Assembly (NCBI GenBank): GCA_019746355.1
Contig: JAIESC010000264.1
Coordinates: 1 to 58,105 of the forward strand
DNA length: 58,105 bases
From: Xanthobacteraceae bacterium
Lineage (GTDB): Bacteria > Pseudomonadota > Alphaproteobacteria > Rhizobiales > Xanthobacteraceae
Direction of reading: 5' to 3'
The first letter of the stretch is position 1. Each line of letters starts with the position of its first letter. Shown here in pieces: positions 43,557 to 53,750 of the stretch. The notes below the pieces were generated by a model. That model was not told the DNA's origin. It saw only the letters and a program-made list of their open reading frames with translations, and made no database searches. A program made the position numbers and the translations under genes.

Positions 43557-43949
43557 CTACGGGTTCCAGCCGCCGCTGCCGTAAGGCCGGGTGATGATCT
43601 CGATCAGGTGGCCGTTCGGGTCCTTAAAATAGACGCCGCGGCCGCCGTCGTGGTGATTGATCTTGTCTTCTTCCTGCTGGCCCGGGTCGGCCCAATAGGC
43701 GAGTTTGCGCTCCCGGATCCGCCCGAAGATTTGGTCGAATTCCGGGTCGCTGATCAGGAATGCGTAGTGCTGCGGTGTAATGCTGCCGTCGGTATTCATG
43801 TAATCGAGGTTTGCGCCGTTCGCTGTTGTGACCATCTCGAATGGTCCCCAATGCGTCGGTGCCGGAAGCCCGAGGATGTCGGCAAGAAATTTCGCCGACG
43901 CCTGGCTGTCTCGGGCGTATAGGATGGTGTGATTGAACTGGACCGCCAT
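43557..43949 (-). CDS. VOC-family protein (glyoxalase/dioxygenase-like)
   Basis: A 130-residue single vicinal-oxygen-chelate module. It begins VQFNHTILYARDSQASAKFL with the first metal-ligand His at position 6. HYAFLISDPEFDQIFGRIRE holds the central His near residue 81. VYFKDPNGHLIEIITRPYG near residue 110 gives the terminal metal Glu (LIEI). GGAGG lies six bases before ATG 43949. It could be a thiol transferase, a lyase or a ring-cleavage accessory protein; the sequence does not decide. Confidence 0.9.
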   Translation of the reverse strand: MAVQFNHTILYARDSQASAKFLADILGLPAPTHWGPFEMVTTANGANLDYMNTDGSITPQHYAFLISDPEFDQIFGRIRERKLAYWADPGQQEEDKINHHDGGRGVYFKDPNGHLIEIITRPYGSGGWNP

Positions 43950-44077
43950 TTAGGACCTCCGTACGCATGCTTGTATGACGAGCCGGGAATGCAGATGTGA
44001 CCGTTCCTGCCGGTCAACCTCGCGATGCCGATCCCGGTTCCGAATTGGCTCTGGCCGGTTGAGCTGCCCCAGCAGCG

Positions 44078-44551
44078 TCAGCCGCGACGCGCCGCCTTGA
44101 TCGCGGCGACGTCGATCTTGTTCATGCCCATCATCGCCTCGAACGCGCGCTTGGCCTCATCGCCGCCCGCCGCCATCGCCTCGGTCAGCACGCGCGGCGT
44201 GATCTGCCACGAGATCCCCCATCGGTCTTTGCACCAGCCGCACGCGCTCTCCTGGCCGCCATTGCCGACGATGGCGTTCCAGTAGCGGTCGGTCTCCTCC
44301 TGATCCTCGGTTGCGATCTGGAACGAGAAGGCTTCGCTGTGCTTGAACGCGGGACCGCCGTTGAGGCCGACGCAGGCGACGCCGGCAACCGTGAATTCGA
44401 CGGTCAGCACGTCGCCCTTTTTGCCGGACGGGTAGTCGCTTGGCGCATGGTGGACGGCACCCACCGCGCTGTCGGGAAAGGTCTTGGCGTAGAAGCGGGC
44501 GGCGTCCTCGGCGTCCTTGTCGTACCAGAGGAAAATCGTTGTCTTTGCCAT
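44078..44551 (-). CDS. VOC/PhnB-like protein (3-demethylubiquinone methyltransferase-like domain)
   Basis: A 157-residue PhnB-type VOC protein. ATG 44551 follows AGGAC by six bases. Segments: TTIFLWYDKDAEDAARFYAK, VEFTVAGVACVGLNGGPAFK near residue 52, FQIATEDQEETDRYWNAIVG and CGWCKDRWGISWQITPRVLT near 105, which carries the double-Trp signature of this group. The C-terminal helix has MMGMNKIDVAAIKAARRG. Despite the automatic name, no SAM-binding motif exists and a methyltransferase role is doubtful. Confidence 0.88.
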   Translation of the reverse strand: MAKTTIFLWYDKDAEDAARFYAKTFPDSAVGAVHHAPSDYPSGKKGDVLTVEFTVAGVACVGLNGGPAFKHSEAFSFQIATEDQEETDRYWNAIVGNGGQESACGWCKDRWGISWQITPRVLTEAMAAGGDEAKRAFEAMMGMNKIDVAAIKAARRG

Positions 44552-44846
44552 TGCATCGTCCTTTCGCTTTGACCGCCACAGACGCCGCCAGCAGACGCGA
44601 CTTGCGGCGCAACCAATGAAGCTTCGAAGCAAATCAAGCGGGCGGCGACCAATCGCTGCAAGCCCGGCAGGTCCGAGTTGGGTCAAAACCGGCATTCGGG
44701 CCCTCCAACCTGATGTCCGCTGAGTGCCAACAACAGCCATTCGGCGGATCGGCCAAGACGACGGTCAAATGCGACAATTATCGGTGGTGAAGCGGGTCCG
44801 ATAAGGTGGTACTCTCGTGCTCGTAAGTGAAGTCCGGGAGGATTTC
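44552..44846. other. 295-bp intergenic region between divergent genes
   Basis: Separates the PhnB-like gene from the Bug receptor gene. I see no gene or repeat copy. GGGAGG at 44837-44842 is the ribosome site of the Bug gene. Confidence 0.5.
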
Positions 44847-45965
44847 ATGCGCAAACATCATCGGTTGCTGGCCACTGTTGGTGCCGTGATTGTTCAACGC
44901 GCCCGATCGGTGCAAGAGCGGCCGACGCGTCATCCCGGCTTGTTTCAATCGACGGCGTCAAGTTCTCGCGCGGCCTCGCTGAGGCGCGCGACGCTTCATG
45001 CCGTTGCCGGCTTAGTCGCGGCGCTGCTCCTTCCCGCCGCATCGGCAACAGCCGACAACACTTACCCGTCGAAGCCGGTGCGCATGATCGTTTCGTTCGC
45101 CGCCGGCGGTCCGACCGACATCGTCGCGCGGATCATGGGCGCCAGGATGGGAGAGCTTCTCGGCCAGCAGTTCATCGTGGAAAACAAGACCGGCGCGGGC
45201 GGCAACATCGGCGCTGATGTGGTGGCAAAATCGCCGCCCGATGGTTACACGCTGCTGATGGCGACGGTCTCCACGCATGCCATCAATCCCGGCCTGTACC
45301 GGAAGATTCCCTACGATCCGATCGGCGATTTCGCCCCGATCGGCCAGGTCGGCGTGACGCCGATCATGCTCGTGGTGCACCCGTCGGTTCCGGCGACCGA
45401 CGTCAAGAGCCTCATCACTCTGGCCAAGCGGGACGGGAGCCGATTCACCTATGGCTCGTCCGGCGTCGGCTCGATCCTTCATCTCTGCGGCGAGCAGTTC
45501 AAGGCGCTGGCCGGCGGCCTCAACATCGTGCATGTGCCCTATCGCGGCTCATCGCTGCTGATGAAGGACCTGATTGCCGGACAGATTTCCATGGCGTTTG
45601 ACGCCACGCCGAGCGCCGGCCCGCAGGTTGCAACCGGCGCGATCCGCGCACTCGGTGGCGGCATGGCGGCGCGCCTGCGCACGATGCCCGACCTGCCGAC
45701 CTTGCAGGAGCAGGGGCTGAAGGGCTTCGAGTGCTACACCTGGAACGCCATCCTCGCGCCGGCCGGCACGCCGCAGCCGATCGTCGACCGGCTGAGTGAC
45801 GCCATCAACAAATCGCTGGCCGATCCGGTGGTGTTCAGCCGGATGCAGGAGGCCGGCGTCGATCCCACGCCGGGCATGTCGCCCGCGAAAACCGCCGCCT
45901 TCATCAAGGTGGAACTGGAGAAGTGGGGCGCGATCATCAAGGCCACGGGCGCGCAGATCGACTGA
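44847..45965 (+). CDS. Bug/TctC-family substrate-binding protein with extended N-terminus
   Basis: Receptor of 372 residues. ATG 44847 follows GGGAGG by five bases, so a 45-residue leader (MRKHHRLLATVGAVIVQRAR and on) precedes the true hydrophobic signal (LHAVAGLVAALLLPAASATA). No ATG lies closer to the signal, so the long, Ser/Arg-rich leader may be real; such extended signal peptides are unusual in this family. The mature protein is canonical: YPSKPVRMIVSFAAGGPTDI, FIVENKTGAGGNIGADVVAK and HVPYRGSSLLMKDLIAGQIS. It is the nearest upstream gene to the D-aminoacylase-like amidohydrolase, with R2 repeat DNA between them. Confidence 0.9.
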   Translation: MRKHHRLLATVGAVIVQRARSVQERPTRHPGLFQSTASSSRAASLRRATLHAVAGLVAALLLPAASATADNTYPSKPVRMIVSFAAGGPTDIVARIMGARMGELLGQQFIVENKTGAGGNIGADVVAKSPPDGYTLLMATVSTHAINPGLYRKIPYDPIGDFAPIGQVGVTPIMLVVHPSVPATDVKSLITLAKRDGSRFTYGSSGVGSILHLCGEQFKALAGGLNIVHVPYRGSSLLMKDLIAGQISMAFDATPSAGPQVATGAIRALGGGMAARLRTMPDLPTLQEQGLKGFECYTWNAILAPAGTPQPIVDRLSDAINKSLADPVVFSRMQEAGVDPTPGMSPAKTAAFIKVELEKWGAIIKATGAQID

Positions 45966-46002
45966 AGGCACGAGCGTTGAGCAGGGGCGGTTTGCACGGT
46001 CT

Positions 46003-46143
46003 CGTGTCCCGGGCGCAGCGCAGCACGAAGTGATGCGCGCTGCAGACCCGGGACCGTTCCAAAGGCGGTGTTCGAAACGGTCCCGGATCAGCGGTGCACC
46101 GTTTCGCGCTTCGCGCTCACGCTGCACCGCATCCGGGACACGA
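46003..46143. repeat. Family R2 long inverted repeat, copy 2
   Basis: Reverse-orientation counterpart of the copy at 28618-28803. Ends are GTCCCGGGCGCAGCGCAGCA and CTGCACCGCATCCGGGACAC; inside are GCAGACCCGGGACCGTTCC and AACGGTCCCGGATCAGCGGT. Here the left-arm position that holds an R1 core in copy 1 holds GTTTCGCGCTTCGCGCTCAC instead. It lies between a Bug gene and the amidohydrolase gene. Confidence 0.8.
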
Positions 46144-46222
46144 CAGCCAGAAACATTTTGCACGTTGTCTGACGCCCGACCCGGGTCCATCATACGCTCC
46201 GCAACGCGCAGGAGCGGCTCCC

Positions 46223-47962
<1,740 letters not shown>

Positions 47963-48014
47963 CGATAGTTTTTACTCCCTCGAAAGCATGGCGCCACGGC
48001 TGCCGGCAGCGGCG

Positions 48015-48995
48015 TCAGCCCGGCCGGGTGCGCGGTGATTTGCGCCCGCGCGCGGGCATCGCCTTGCCGCGGATCGGCGCCCAATCGAGCGCCGCCACCT
48101 CCTGCTTGATCCAGTCGCGGAATGCCCGCACCTGCGGCACCGTGCTGCGGTGCCGGGGACAGACGACATGGTAGGCGCGGCCTGACGCGATCGGCTGCGC
48201 GACCGGGATGATCAGCCGCCCGGTGCGCAGGTCGTCATAGGCCAGGAGATCATGGGCCAGCAGCACGCCGGCGCCTTCGCCGGCGGCATCGAGCGCGTGG
48301 TCGGAGCTGTTGAAGCGGAGCCCGCGGCCGATCTCGACGGAAGGCAGGCCCGCGGCGCTGAACCAGTCGGACCAGGTCGGAATCCTGGCGCGGCCCGCGA
48401 GCGAATCGTCGTGAATGAGCGGCATGCGGGCGAGCGCGTCCGCCGTGCGCGGCAGGCCATGCTGTTCGTGAAGCCGCGGACTGCACACCGGCACCAGCGA
48501 CAGCTCCACCAGCCGCTCGATGAGCAAGGCTGCGTCTTCGTCCGGCCGGGCGGCGAGGTGGCGGACGGCGACATCGACGCCGTCGGTCGTGAAATTGGCA
48601 TTGGTCAGCGAGGAGGAGATGCGGACCTCGACCTCCGGATGGCCGCTGGCAAAGCGGTAGAGCCGCGCCGCGAGCCACTTCGAGGTCAGGCCGGGCGGCG
48701 TTGAGACCACCAGCACGCGTTCGTTGGCCACCTGCCGCAGGCTCGCGACCGCCTCCTGGATCTGCAGAAAGCCGTTCTGCAGGCCGGGATAGAGCAGCTT
48801 GGCCGCGGGCGTCAGCGCGATGGCGCGCACGCGCCGCTCGAACAGTGCGATTCCCAGCTGCGCCTCCAGCGCGCGGATCTGATGGCTGACCGCGCCCGGA
48901 CTGACGTTCAGCTCCTGCGCGGCCTTGGCCAGGCTCAGATGCCGGGCGGCGGCCTCGAAGGCCCGCAGCGCATTCAGCGGCGGCATCTTATACAT
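48015..48995 (-). CDS. LysR-family transcriptional regulator, GcvA-like
   Basis: A 326-residue regulator. The N-terminal winged helix-turn-helix is PPLNALRAFEAAARHLSLAK, AAQELNVSPGAVSHQIRALE, AQLGIALFERR, in the GcvA style (PGAVSHQ-x-x-x-LE). The effector domain begins LVVSTPPGLTSKWLAARLYR. A basic tail (RGKAMPARGRKSPRTRPG) follows. It is divergent from a 75-residue gene at 49117 with 121 bp between, the arrangement in which such regulators commonly control their neighbour. The start at 48995 lies inside a perfect dyad, which suggests autoregulation. ATG 48986 is the alternative start. Confidence 0.93.
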   Translation of the reverse strand: MYKMPPLNALRAFEAAARHLSLAKAAQELNVSPGAVSHQIRALEAQLGIALFERRVRAIALTPAAKLLYPGLQNGFLQIQEAVASLRQVANERVLVVSTPPGLTSKWLAARLYRFASGHPEVEVRISSSLTNANFTTDGVDVAVRHLAARPDEDAALLIERLVELSLVPVCSPRLHEQHGLPRTADALARMPLIHDDSLAGRARIPTWSDWFSAAGLPSVEIGRGLRFNSSDHALDAAGEGAGVLLAHDLLAYDDLRTGRLIIPVAQPIASGRAYHVVCPRHRSTVPQVRAFRDWIKQEVAALDWAPIRGKAMPARGRKSPRTRPG

Positions 48996-49007
48996 GAGAA
49001 ATTCTCA
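48995..49007. promoter_or_regulatory. Dyad TGAGAA-A-TTCTCA, candidate LysR operator
   Basis: A perfect 6-bp inverted repeat overlaps the regulator's first ATG. A related dyad lies at 49083-49095, near the divergent gene. Both have the T-N11-A form expected of LysR-type sites. Confidence 0.45.
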
Positions 49008-49082
49008 CTTATCGGCGGAAATCATATCGTTTGTCGGCCGTGAAAAGCCAAGCCACATAGCCCTCAAACCATGAGCTTCAGG

Positions 49083-49095
49083 TGAAAATTATTCA
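49083..49095. promoter_or_regulatory. Dyad TGAAAATTATTCA, second candidate LysR operator
   Basis: Shares 9 of 13 positions with the dyad at 48995-49007 and also has T-N11-A ends. It lies about 22 bp upstream of the small gene at 49117, just before its AGGAG site. Confidence 0.4.
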
Positions 49096-49116
49096 TTCAT
49101 AAGCAGGAGATCGATC

Positions 49117-49344
49117 ATGTCCGTCCTGGCCCATGCCGCCGATTTCGCCCACCGCCGGGGGCTGCGCACCAGCTCCGAGCCCGGTCCGTTGCGCCGGCTG
49201 CTCCGCCGCTTCCTGCAATGGCGGCAGCGCCGGGTGGAGCAGGACATCGCCATTCACCTCGGCCTCACCGGCGGGCGGCTCACCGACGAAATCGAGCGCC
49301 GGATGACCGAGCGCCTCGTCAGCGGCGGCGGTTTCCGGGGCTGA
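49117..49344 (+). CDS. Small basic protein (DUF1127-like context)
   Basis: A 75-residue, strongly basic protein. AGGAG lies seven bases before ATG 49117. The centre is PLRRLLRRFLQWRQRRVEQD followed by IAIHLGLTGGRLTDEIERRM. The basic helix with WRQRR and the short LTDEIER helix recall the DUF1127-type proteins that rhizobia encode beside GcvA-like regulators. Some DUF1127 proteins bind RNA and affect phosphate or stress responses in other bacteria; nothing here proves that role. It is divergent from the LysR gene and preceded by one of two candidate operators. Confidence 0.75.
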   Translation: MSVLAHAADFAHRRGLRTSSEPGPLRRLLRRFLQWRQRRVEQDIAIHLGLTGGRLTDEIERRMTERLVSGGGFRG

Positions 49345-49433
49345 AGCGCCGGCTTGCTACTGGCCACCGATGTCTATCGCGCGGTGATGATCATGCTGGC
49401 CATCGCCGCGCTGCTGGTGGCCAGCACCTCGAG

Positions 49434-49640
49434 TCAGCGCAACGGAATCCATGCCGGGCCCTTCCAGGCCTTCAGGGCCTGAAGAAAGACCTGCAGCTTC
49501 GACGGCATGAACCGCCGTGTCGGATAGACGGCATGGACGAAGATCTCCGGCGACGACCAGCCCGGCAGCAGCCGGATCAGCTCGCCGCTTTCGATTTGTT
49601 CGTCGCAATAGGTCGATGGCAGCAGGCCGATCCCGTCAAT
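49434..49640 (-). pseudogene. C-terminal fragment of a LysR-family regulator
   Basis: The last 68 codons of a LysR effector domain: GIGLLPSTYCDEQIESGELI, RLLPGWSSPEIFVHAVYPTR and RFMPSKLQVFLQALKAWKGP. The DNA-binding part is absent. Its 5' end merges at about 49640-49653 into an NDH-2-like fragment in a different frame, so this is the tail of a gene left by a deletion. It lies partly antisense to a short hydrophobic frame (49387-49482). Confidence 0.75.
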
Positions 49641-49653
49641 GCACCGTCGATGA

Positions 49654-50268
49654 CCGTCTCGCCTCCTCGCCCATATCCGGAGCGACATCCGGGGAGCGGT
49701 CGACAACAATGACTTTGCACGGCTCACCTTCTGGAAAGATGGCGGCGAGGCGGGCCGGCAATTCGGTCGCGACTTCGATTCCCGTGGCTCCCGCGCCGAC
49801 CATGACAACGCTCGAACGGCCCACGTCGGTTTTGGACGGAAGCGCCGGCAGATGATCTTCAAGCTTCTTGGCGGCGCGGAACGTGTCCACATCAAAGCCG
49901 AATGCGTCGAGACCTGGAATCGAAGGCTTTGCCACTTCGCTGCCGAGAGCGATCACGAGCCGGTCGTAGTTGAGGTGGTCAACGCCGGCACCTGTCCGAA
50001 CGGTCACGGCATGGTTCGACGGTGAAATCTCTGTGACCTCTCCAACGATTGTTTCGACCCCGACCGGCTCGAGAACGCGGTTCAACGGAACGCAGACATC
50101 GCTGAGATCCGCTTCCTAGTTGCGCACACGGATGTTGTGGAACGGCTCCCTGTTGACCATCGTGACCTGAACGGCCTGGTCGGCTCCCAGCTCACGCAAC
50201 GTTCTCTGCGCGCCAACCGCGCTCCAAAGCCCGGCAAAGCCAGCCCCCAAGACCAGAATTTGCTTCAT
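49654..50268 (-). pseudogene. NADH dehydrogenase type II-like (FAD/NAD disulfide reductase family) gene, amber stop and 3' truncation
   Basis: ATG 50268 with GGAAGG upstream starts MKQILVLGAGFAGLWSAVGA, an FAD-binding GxGxxG motif, then VTMVNREPFHNIRVRN and a TAG at codon 51 (50116-50118). The same frame continues without a break: EADLSDVCVPLNRVLEPVGV, GVDHLNYDRLVIALGSEVAK and the NADH-binding SSVVMVGAGATGIEVATELP, to PDVAPDMGEEARR near 49654. A Tyr codon is expected at the TAG position in relatives. The C-terminal half is missing, replaced by the LysR tail. It starts 22 bp after the Gfo/Idh/MocA stop, so it was probably cotranscribed. Confidence 0.8.
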
Positions 50269-50290
50269 ATGACCTTCCTCAGACAGGCGT

Positions 50291-51379
50291 TCAGACATCC
50301 GCTTGCAATGGCAAGCGGACCGGTTGGCCGGATTCCACCGCGCGCTCGATGGCGATGGTCGTTTCCAGGTTGATTCGCGCCTGCTGGGGCGTGGTGTGAA
50401 TGGTCGGCGCGCCGGTCGCGAGAGAGTCGAGCCAGGCACGCGTCTCGTTGCCGAGCGGGCCCCAGAAATCGCCCATCGCCCAGTCGCCCGCCGTGTTGCT
50501 GCCGAGAAAGGCCATTTTCACGCTGTGATCCGGCACATAGGCATGGGGAATTCCCTTTTCGGAGTAGAGCAGGTGATCCATGTGATCATCGTCGATGATC
50601 ATGGCTCCCTCGGTGCCCAACAGTTCGACTCGGTCGGACTGGCCGAGTGTCGGATAACCGCTGGGCAGCGCATAACTCACGCCGAGATTGACGACCGCGC
50701 CATCCGCGAAGGTCACGATCGCCCAGGTCACGTCATGGGCGCCGTAACCGGCGTCCCTGAAGATGCCGTGCTGACCGCGGGCCACCACCTCGACCGGCCG
50801 GTTGCCTTCGAGGAACCAGCACATGAGATCGACGTAGTAAGTCAGCACATCCATCACCGGTGTCGCGTGCGGATCGCGCTTGAGGATGGCAAAGGCTTGG
50901 GCGCGGGAATTGTAGACGCGCGCAGTGCCGCCGACGACCCGGCCGAGCCGTTCAAGCCGCATCTGCTCCTTGGCGCGCAGGAAGCACTCCTTGTAGCGCC
51001 GGCTGTAGCCGACCCGCAAATCCCCCTTGGTCTCGTGCAGCGTTGCCAGAATCCTGTCGGCGTCCGAGAGCGAAAACCCGATCGGCTTCTCGACCAGCAC
51101 CGGTTTGCCGAGACGGAGGGCCTGCAGGATCGGCTTGGTGTGCTCCTGCTCCGGCGTCGATACGATCACGGCGGTGACGTTGGGATCGGCAATCACGTCT
51201 TCGTTGCTGCCGGAATGACGATCGGCGGAAGCCTGCTCGGCGAGCGCCCTGGCCCGCGACGGATCTTTGTCGGAAATTGCGAGATACTTCACCGATGGGT
51301 GCTTTGCGGCGAGCCGCGCCCGCAACGTCCCGATGCGGCCTGCGCCGACCACCGCGATCCCGATGTTATCTTGTTTCAT
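50291..51379 (-). CDS. Gfo/Idh/MocA-family NAD(P)-dependent oxidoreductase
   Basis: A 362-residue dehydrogenase of the inositol/glucose-fructose oxidoreductase type. The Rossmann domain opens IGIAVVGAGRIGTLRARLAA. VLVEKPIGFSLSDADRILAT near residue 93 carries the EKP motif, whose Lys is catalytic. The C-terminal beta-sheet domain contains MDVLTYYVDLMCWFLEGNRP (with the Asp/Tyr-x-x-Asp helix that contacts substrate) and VELLGTEGAMIIDDDHMDHL. Typical substrates are polyols, inositol or sugar derivatives. It is divergent from a Bug receptor at 51501 and leads into a broken NDH-2-like gene. Confidence 0.92.
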   Translation of the reverse strand: MKQDNIGIAVVGAGRIGTLRARLAAKHPSVKYLAISDKDPSRARALAEQASADRHSGSNEDVIADPNVTAVIVSTPEQEHTKPILQALRLGKPVLVEKPIGFSLSDADRILATLHETKGDLRVGYSRRYKECFLRAKEQMRLERLGRVVGGTARVYNSRAQAFAILKRDPHATPVMDVLTYYVDLMCWFLEGNRPVEVVARGQHGIFRDAGYGAHDVTWAIVTFADGAVVNLGVSYALPSGYPTLGQSDRVELLGTEGAMIIDDDHMDHLLYSEKGIPHAYVPDHSVKMAFLGSNTAGDWAMGDFWGPLGNETRAWLDSLATGAPTIHTTPQQARINLETTIAIERAVESGQPVRLPLQADV

Positions 51380-51500
51380 GCTGCGACAACGTTTGCCGAC
51401 TCTCTGTTTGATCTACATGGATCGGCCGTGCAGACTATAGATAGAAATCAAAAACACACGAAGGACTGGCCAGAAAATAAACCATCGTCACGGGGGAAAC

Positions 51501-52478
51501 ATGATCAACCGTCGCAGGCTTATCAAGCTTTCCGCAGCCGCAGCGCTTTCGTCCGGCGTCGCGAGCCCTGCCGTGGCGCAGGCCACCTGGCCGAACAAGG
51601 CGGTCCGCATCATCATTCCGTTTACACCGGGCGGTGGCGCCGACACGATTGCGCGCTTCGTCGCCTTGAAGATGACAGAGGTTCTGGGCCAGCAATTCAT
51701 CGTCGAAAGCAAGCCGGGCGCCGGCGGCAACATCGCGGCCGAATTCACGGCACGCTCCGCGCCGGACGGCTACACCATGTTTCTCGCCGGCGATCACCAC
51801 GCCACCAACACGTTTCTCAACCCGAACCTGACTTATCATCCGGTCACCGACTTCGAGCCGGTCTCGCTGGTCGTGCAATATCCGGTGGCGATGGCCGTTC
51901 CCGCCAACTCGCCGGATAAGACGCTGGCGGACTTCATCGCTCGCGCCAAGGCGGATCCTGGCAAGCTTACGTTCGGATCACCCGGCCATGGCGCTGTGCC
52001 GCATCTTTCAGCCGAGCTGTTCGTGCGCGCCGCCGACGTCAAGATGACCCACGTGCCCTACCGCGGCGCGGCTCCCGGCATTCAGGATCTGATCCCCGGG
52101 CGGATTGATTCCTTCTTCAACAACATCGCGCCGATGGTGCCGTTGTCCAGTCAGGGCCAGATGCGGTTGCTGGCCGTCACCACGGCCAAACGGGCCGCTA
52201 TGGCACCCGACCTGCCGACCATGGCTGAGACGCTGCCTGGCTATGACGTGACCGGCTGGTACGCGCTGTTCGTGCCGGCGAACACGCCGAAGGACATCAT
52301 CCAGAAGATGTACGTCGGTGTGAGAGCCGCAACGGACGATCCGACAATAAGGGGCCGGTTGGAAGAGCAGGCCATGATCGTCGTGGGTTCGACGCCGGAA
52401 GAACTGGGACGCTTTCACAAGGCTGAACTGGACAAGTGGGGCCAGCTGATCAGGACGGCCGGAATCAAGTCACCGTAA
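51501..52478 (+). CDS. Bug/TctC-family substrate-binding protein, Tat-type leader
   Basis: A 325-residue receptor. The leader has NRRRLIKLSAAAALSSGVAS and PAVAQ, with a twin-arginine pattern; Tat export would be less usual for this family. Canonical parts: WPNKAVRIIIPFTPGGGADT, FIVESKPGAGGNIAAEFTAR and HVPYRGAAPGIQDLIPGRID. It ends DKWGQLIRTAGIKSP. GGGGGA stands before ATG 51501. It is divergent from the Gfo/Idh/MocA gene by 121 bp, so the two may share a substrate pathway. Confidence 0.92.
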   Translation: MINRRRLIKLSAAAALSSGVASPAVAQATWPNKAVRIIIPFTPGGGADTIARFVALKMTEVLGQQFIVESKPGAGGNIAAEFTARSAPDGYTMFLAGDHHATNTFLNPNLTYHPVTDFEPVSLVVQYPVAMAVPANSPDKTLADFIARAKADPGKLTFGSPGHGAVPHLSAELFVRAADVKMTHVPYRGAAPGIQDLIPGRIDSFFNNIAPMVPLSSQGQMRLLAVTTAKRAAMAPDLPTMAETLPGYDVTGWYALFVPANTPKDIIQKMYVGVRAATDDPTIRGRLEEQAMIVVGSTPEELGRFHKAELDKWGQLIRTAGIKSP

Positions 52479-53153
52479 CCTCGTAATCCTGGTCCATCTG
52501 GGGCTTCGTGCGAATCGCCCAGACGTGTTTTGGCCTGAGTGGCGGCTCGCGCCGATCAACTTGCCTATTCAACGGGACCCGCTTTGAGACGGCCGTGTTC
52601 GAGTTGTCAGTTTCCTGCACGGTCGTACTCCCCTGTTACCGAGGAGCCAAGCATGGACTGCTGACTTCGACATCAGCTCTTGCGATGGCGATCAGGGGCT
52701 TAGCGGACTATTTGCGATGACTGCCTAAGAGCCTGCTCGTTTTCGGTTCGCCTCAACCGATGAATTTTTACATGCTTGAACAAAAGGAAGATTGCGAAAG
52801 CACCAGACTCGATACGATTGAGGAGTTTCTAGCCATCGCTTTTCACGTTCTGCGCTGCTCCTGTGCTCGCTTGAGCTGCGAACTATAGTGCCCCACCGGC
52901 TTCAAACCAGCACGGTGTTGCCTCCACCGGATTTCGAGGAACGTGCCTGCGGGCTTGGCTCATGAACCGGACTGCGCTTCAGCTTCACTCCCGCCTTGCG
53001 CTCGGAATCGGCGCCGCTGGCGTTGATTCCATTCGCGAAAATGGATGCGTTTTCGCACCTGCTACAATCAATACAGAAAACCGATTCGCTCGCCCGGCGT
53101 GGTGCATGCCGCCGAAGGCACGATCGGATCACACACCGGGAGAATCCCTCGAC
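52479..53153. other. 675-bp stretch without a convincing gene
   Basis: Short open frames occur but have no ribosome sites or protein-like composition. The segment 52735-52870 is richer in A and T than its surroundings. TCGGTT-CGCCTC-AACCGA at 52743-52760 is a 6-bp stem followed by TGAATTTTTAC, a weak terminator candidate. The region precedes the coupled trio and may mark an insertion boundary. Confidence 0.5.
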
Positions 53154-53750
53154 ATGGCAACTGCACGTGACGTCACAACAGCCTCAACGCGCCAGCCGCT
53201 GCCCGGCCATCGACCGCTGTTCGCCGGCGAAGATGCCGCCGCCTACGACAGCCTGCTGGGCCGGGTGTCGGATGTGGTGAAGCCCGCCGACGTTCTCGAA
53301 GAGATCTGGCTGCAGGACGTGGTCGAACTGAGCTGGGAGGTGGCGAGGCTCCGGCGCATGAAGGCCGAGTTTCTGAACTCGAGCGCGCATCGCGGCTTGC
53401 GCAAGCTGCTCGACGGCCTGCTCGGCTGGAAGGAAAGCCAGGACCTGACCGCGCAGTGGGCCGGCAAGGATCCGGCCGCCGTCAAGCTCGTGGCAAGCTC
53501 GCTCGCGGCGGCCGGCATGACGATGGATACGGTCATGGCGCAAACGCTCGCGGCATCGATCAACGAAGTCGAGCGGATCGACCGTCTCACCGCCGCCGCC
53601 GAGCTCCGCCGCAACGCGGTCTTGCGCGAAATCGCCGATTATCGGGCGGTGTTTGCCGCCCATCTGCGGCGCGCAACCGCCGAGATCGAAGACGCCGAGT
53701 TCAAGGTGATCTCGTCGCGGCCTCCGCTGCCGCCGCAGGGTGCGGCATGA
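53154..53750 (+). CDS. Conserved-type protein of unknown function, first gene of a coupled trio
   Basis: A 198-residue soluble protein, mainly helical. ATG 53154 has GGGAGA about ten bases upstream. It contains LGRVSDVVKPADVLEEIWLQ and DVVELSWEVARLRRMKAEFL, then a long helix with ASINEVERIDRLTAAAELRR. The tail IEDAEFKVISSRPPLPPQGA is proline-rich. The stop overlaps the next start (ATGA, 53747-53750). Proteins with this layout recur next to STGPRT-type proteins in alphaproteobacterial genomes, as far as I recall; no function is assigned. It is compositionally unremarkable for this genome. Confidence 0.7.
   Translation: MATARDVTTASTRQPLPGHRPLFAGEDAAAYDSLLGRVSDVVKPADVLEEIWLQDVVELSWEVARLRRMKAEFLNSSAHRGLRKLLDGLLGWKESQDLTAQWAGKDPAAVKLVASSLAAAGMTMDTVMAQTLAASINEVERIDRLTAAAELRRNAVLREIADYRAVFAAHLRRATAEIEDAEFKVISSRPPLPPQGAA

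Noticed and set aside
44078..44551. Naming the PhnB-like protein as a ubiquinone methyltransferase
   Set aside because: No SAM-binding motif is present; the name is a historical carry-over for this VOC group.
52508..52720. 70-codon frame in the 675-bp gap
   Set aside because: No ribosome site, no signal or domain, and mixed composition; I could not support it as a gene.
52760..52888. 42-codon frame MNFYMLEQKEDCESTR onward in an AT-richer patch
   Set aside because: Too short and isolated, without a ribosome binding site; kept only as part of the gap description.
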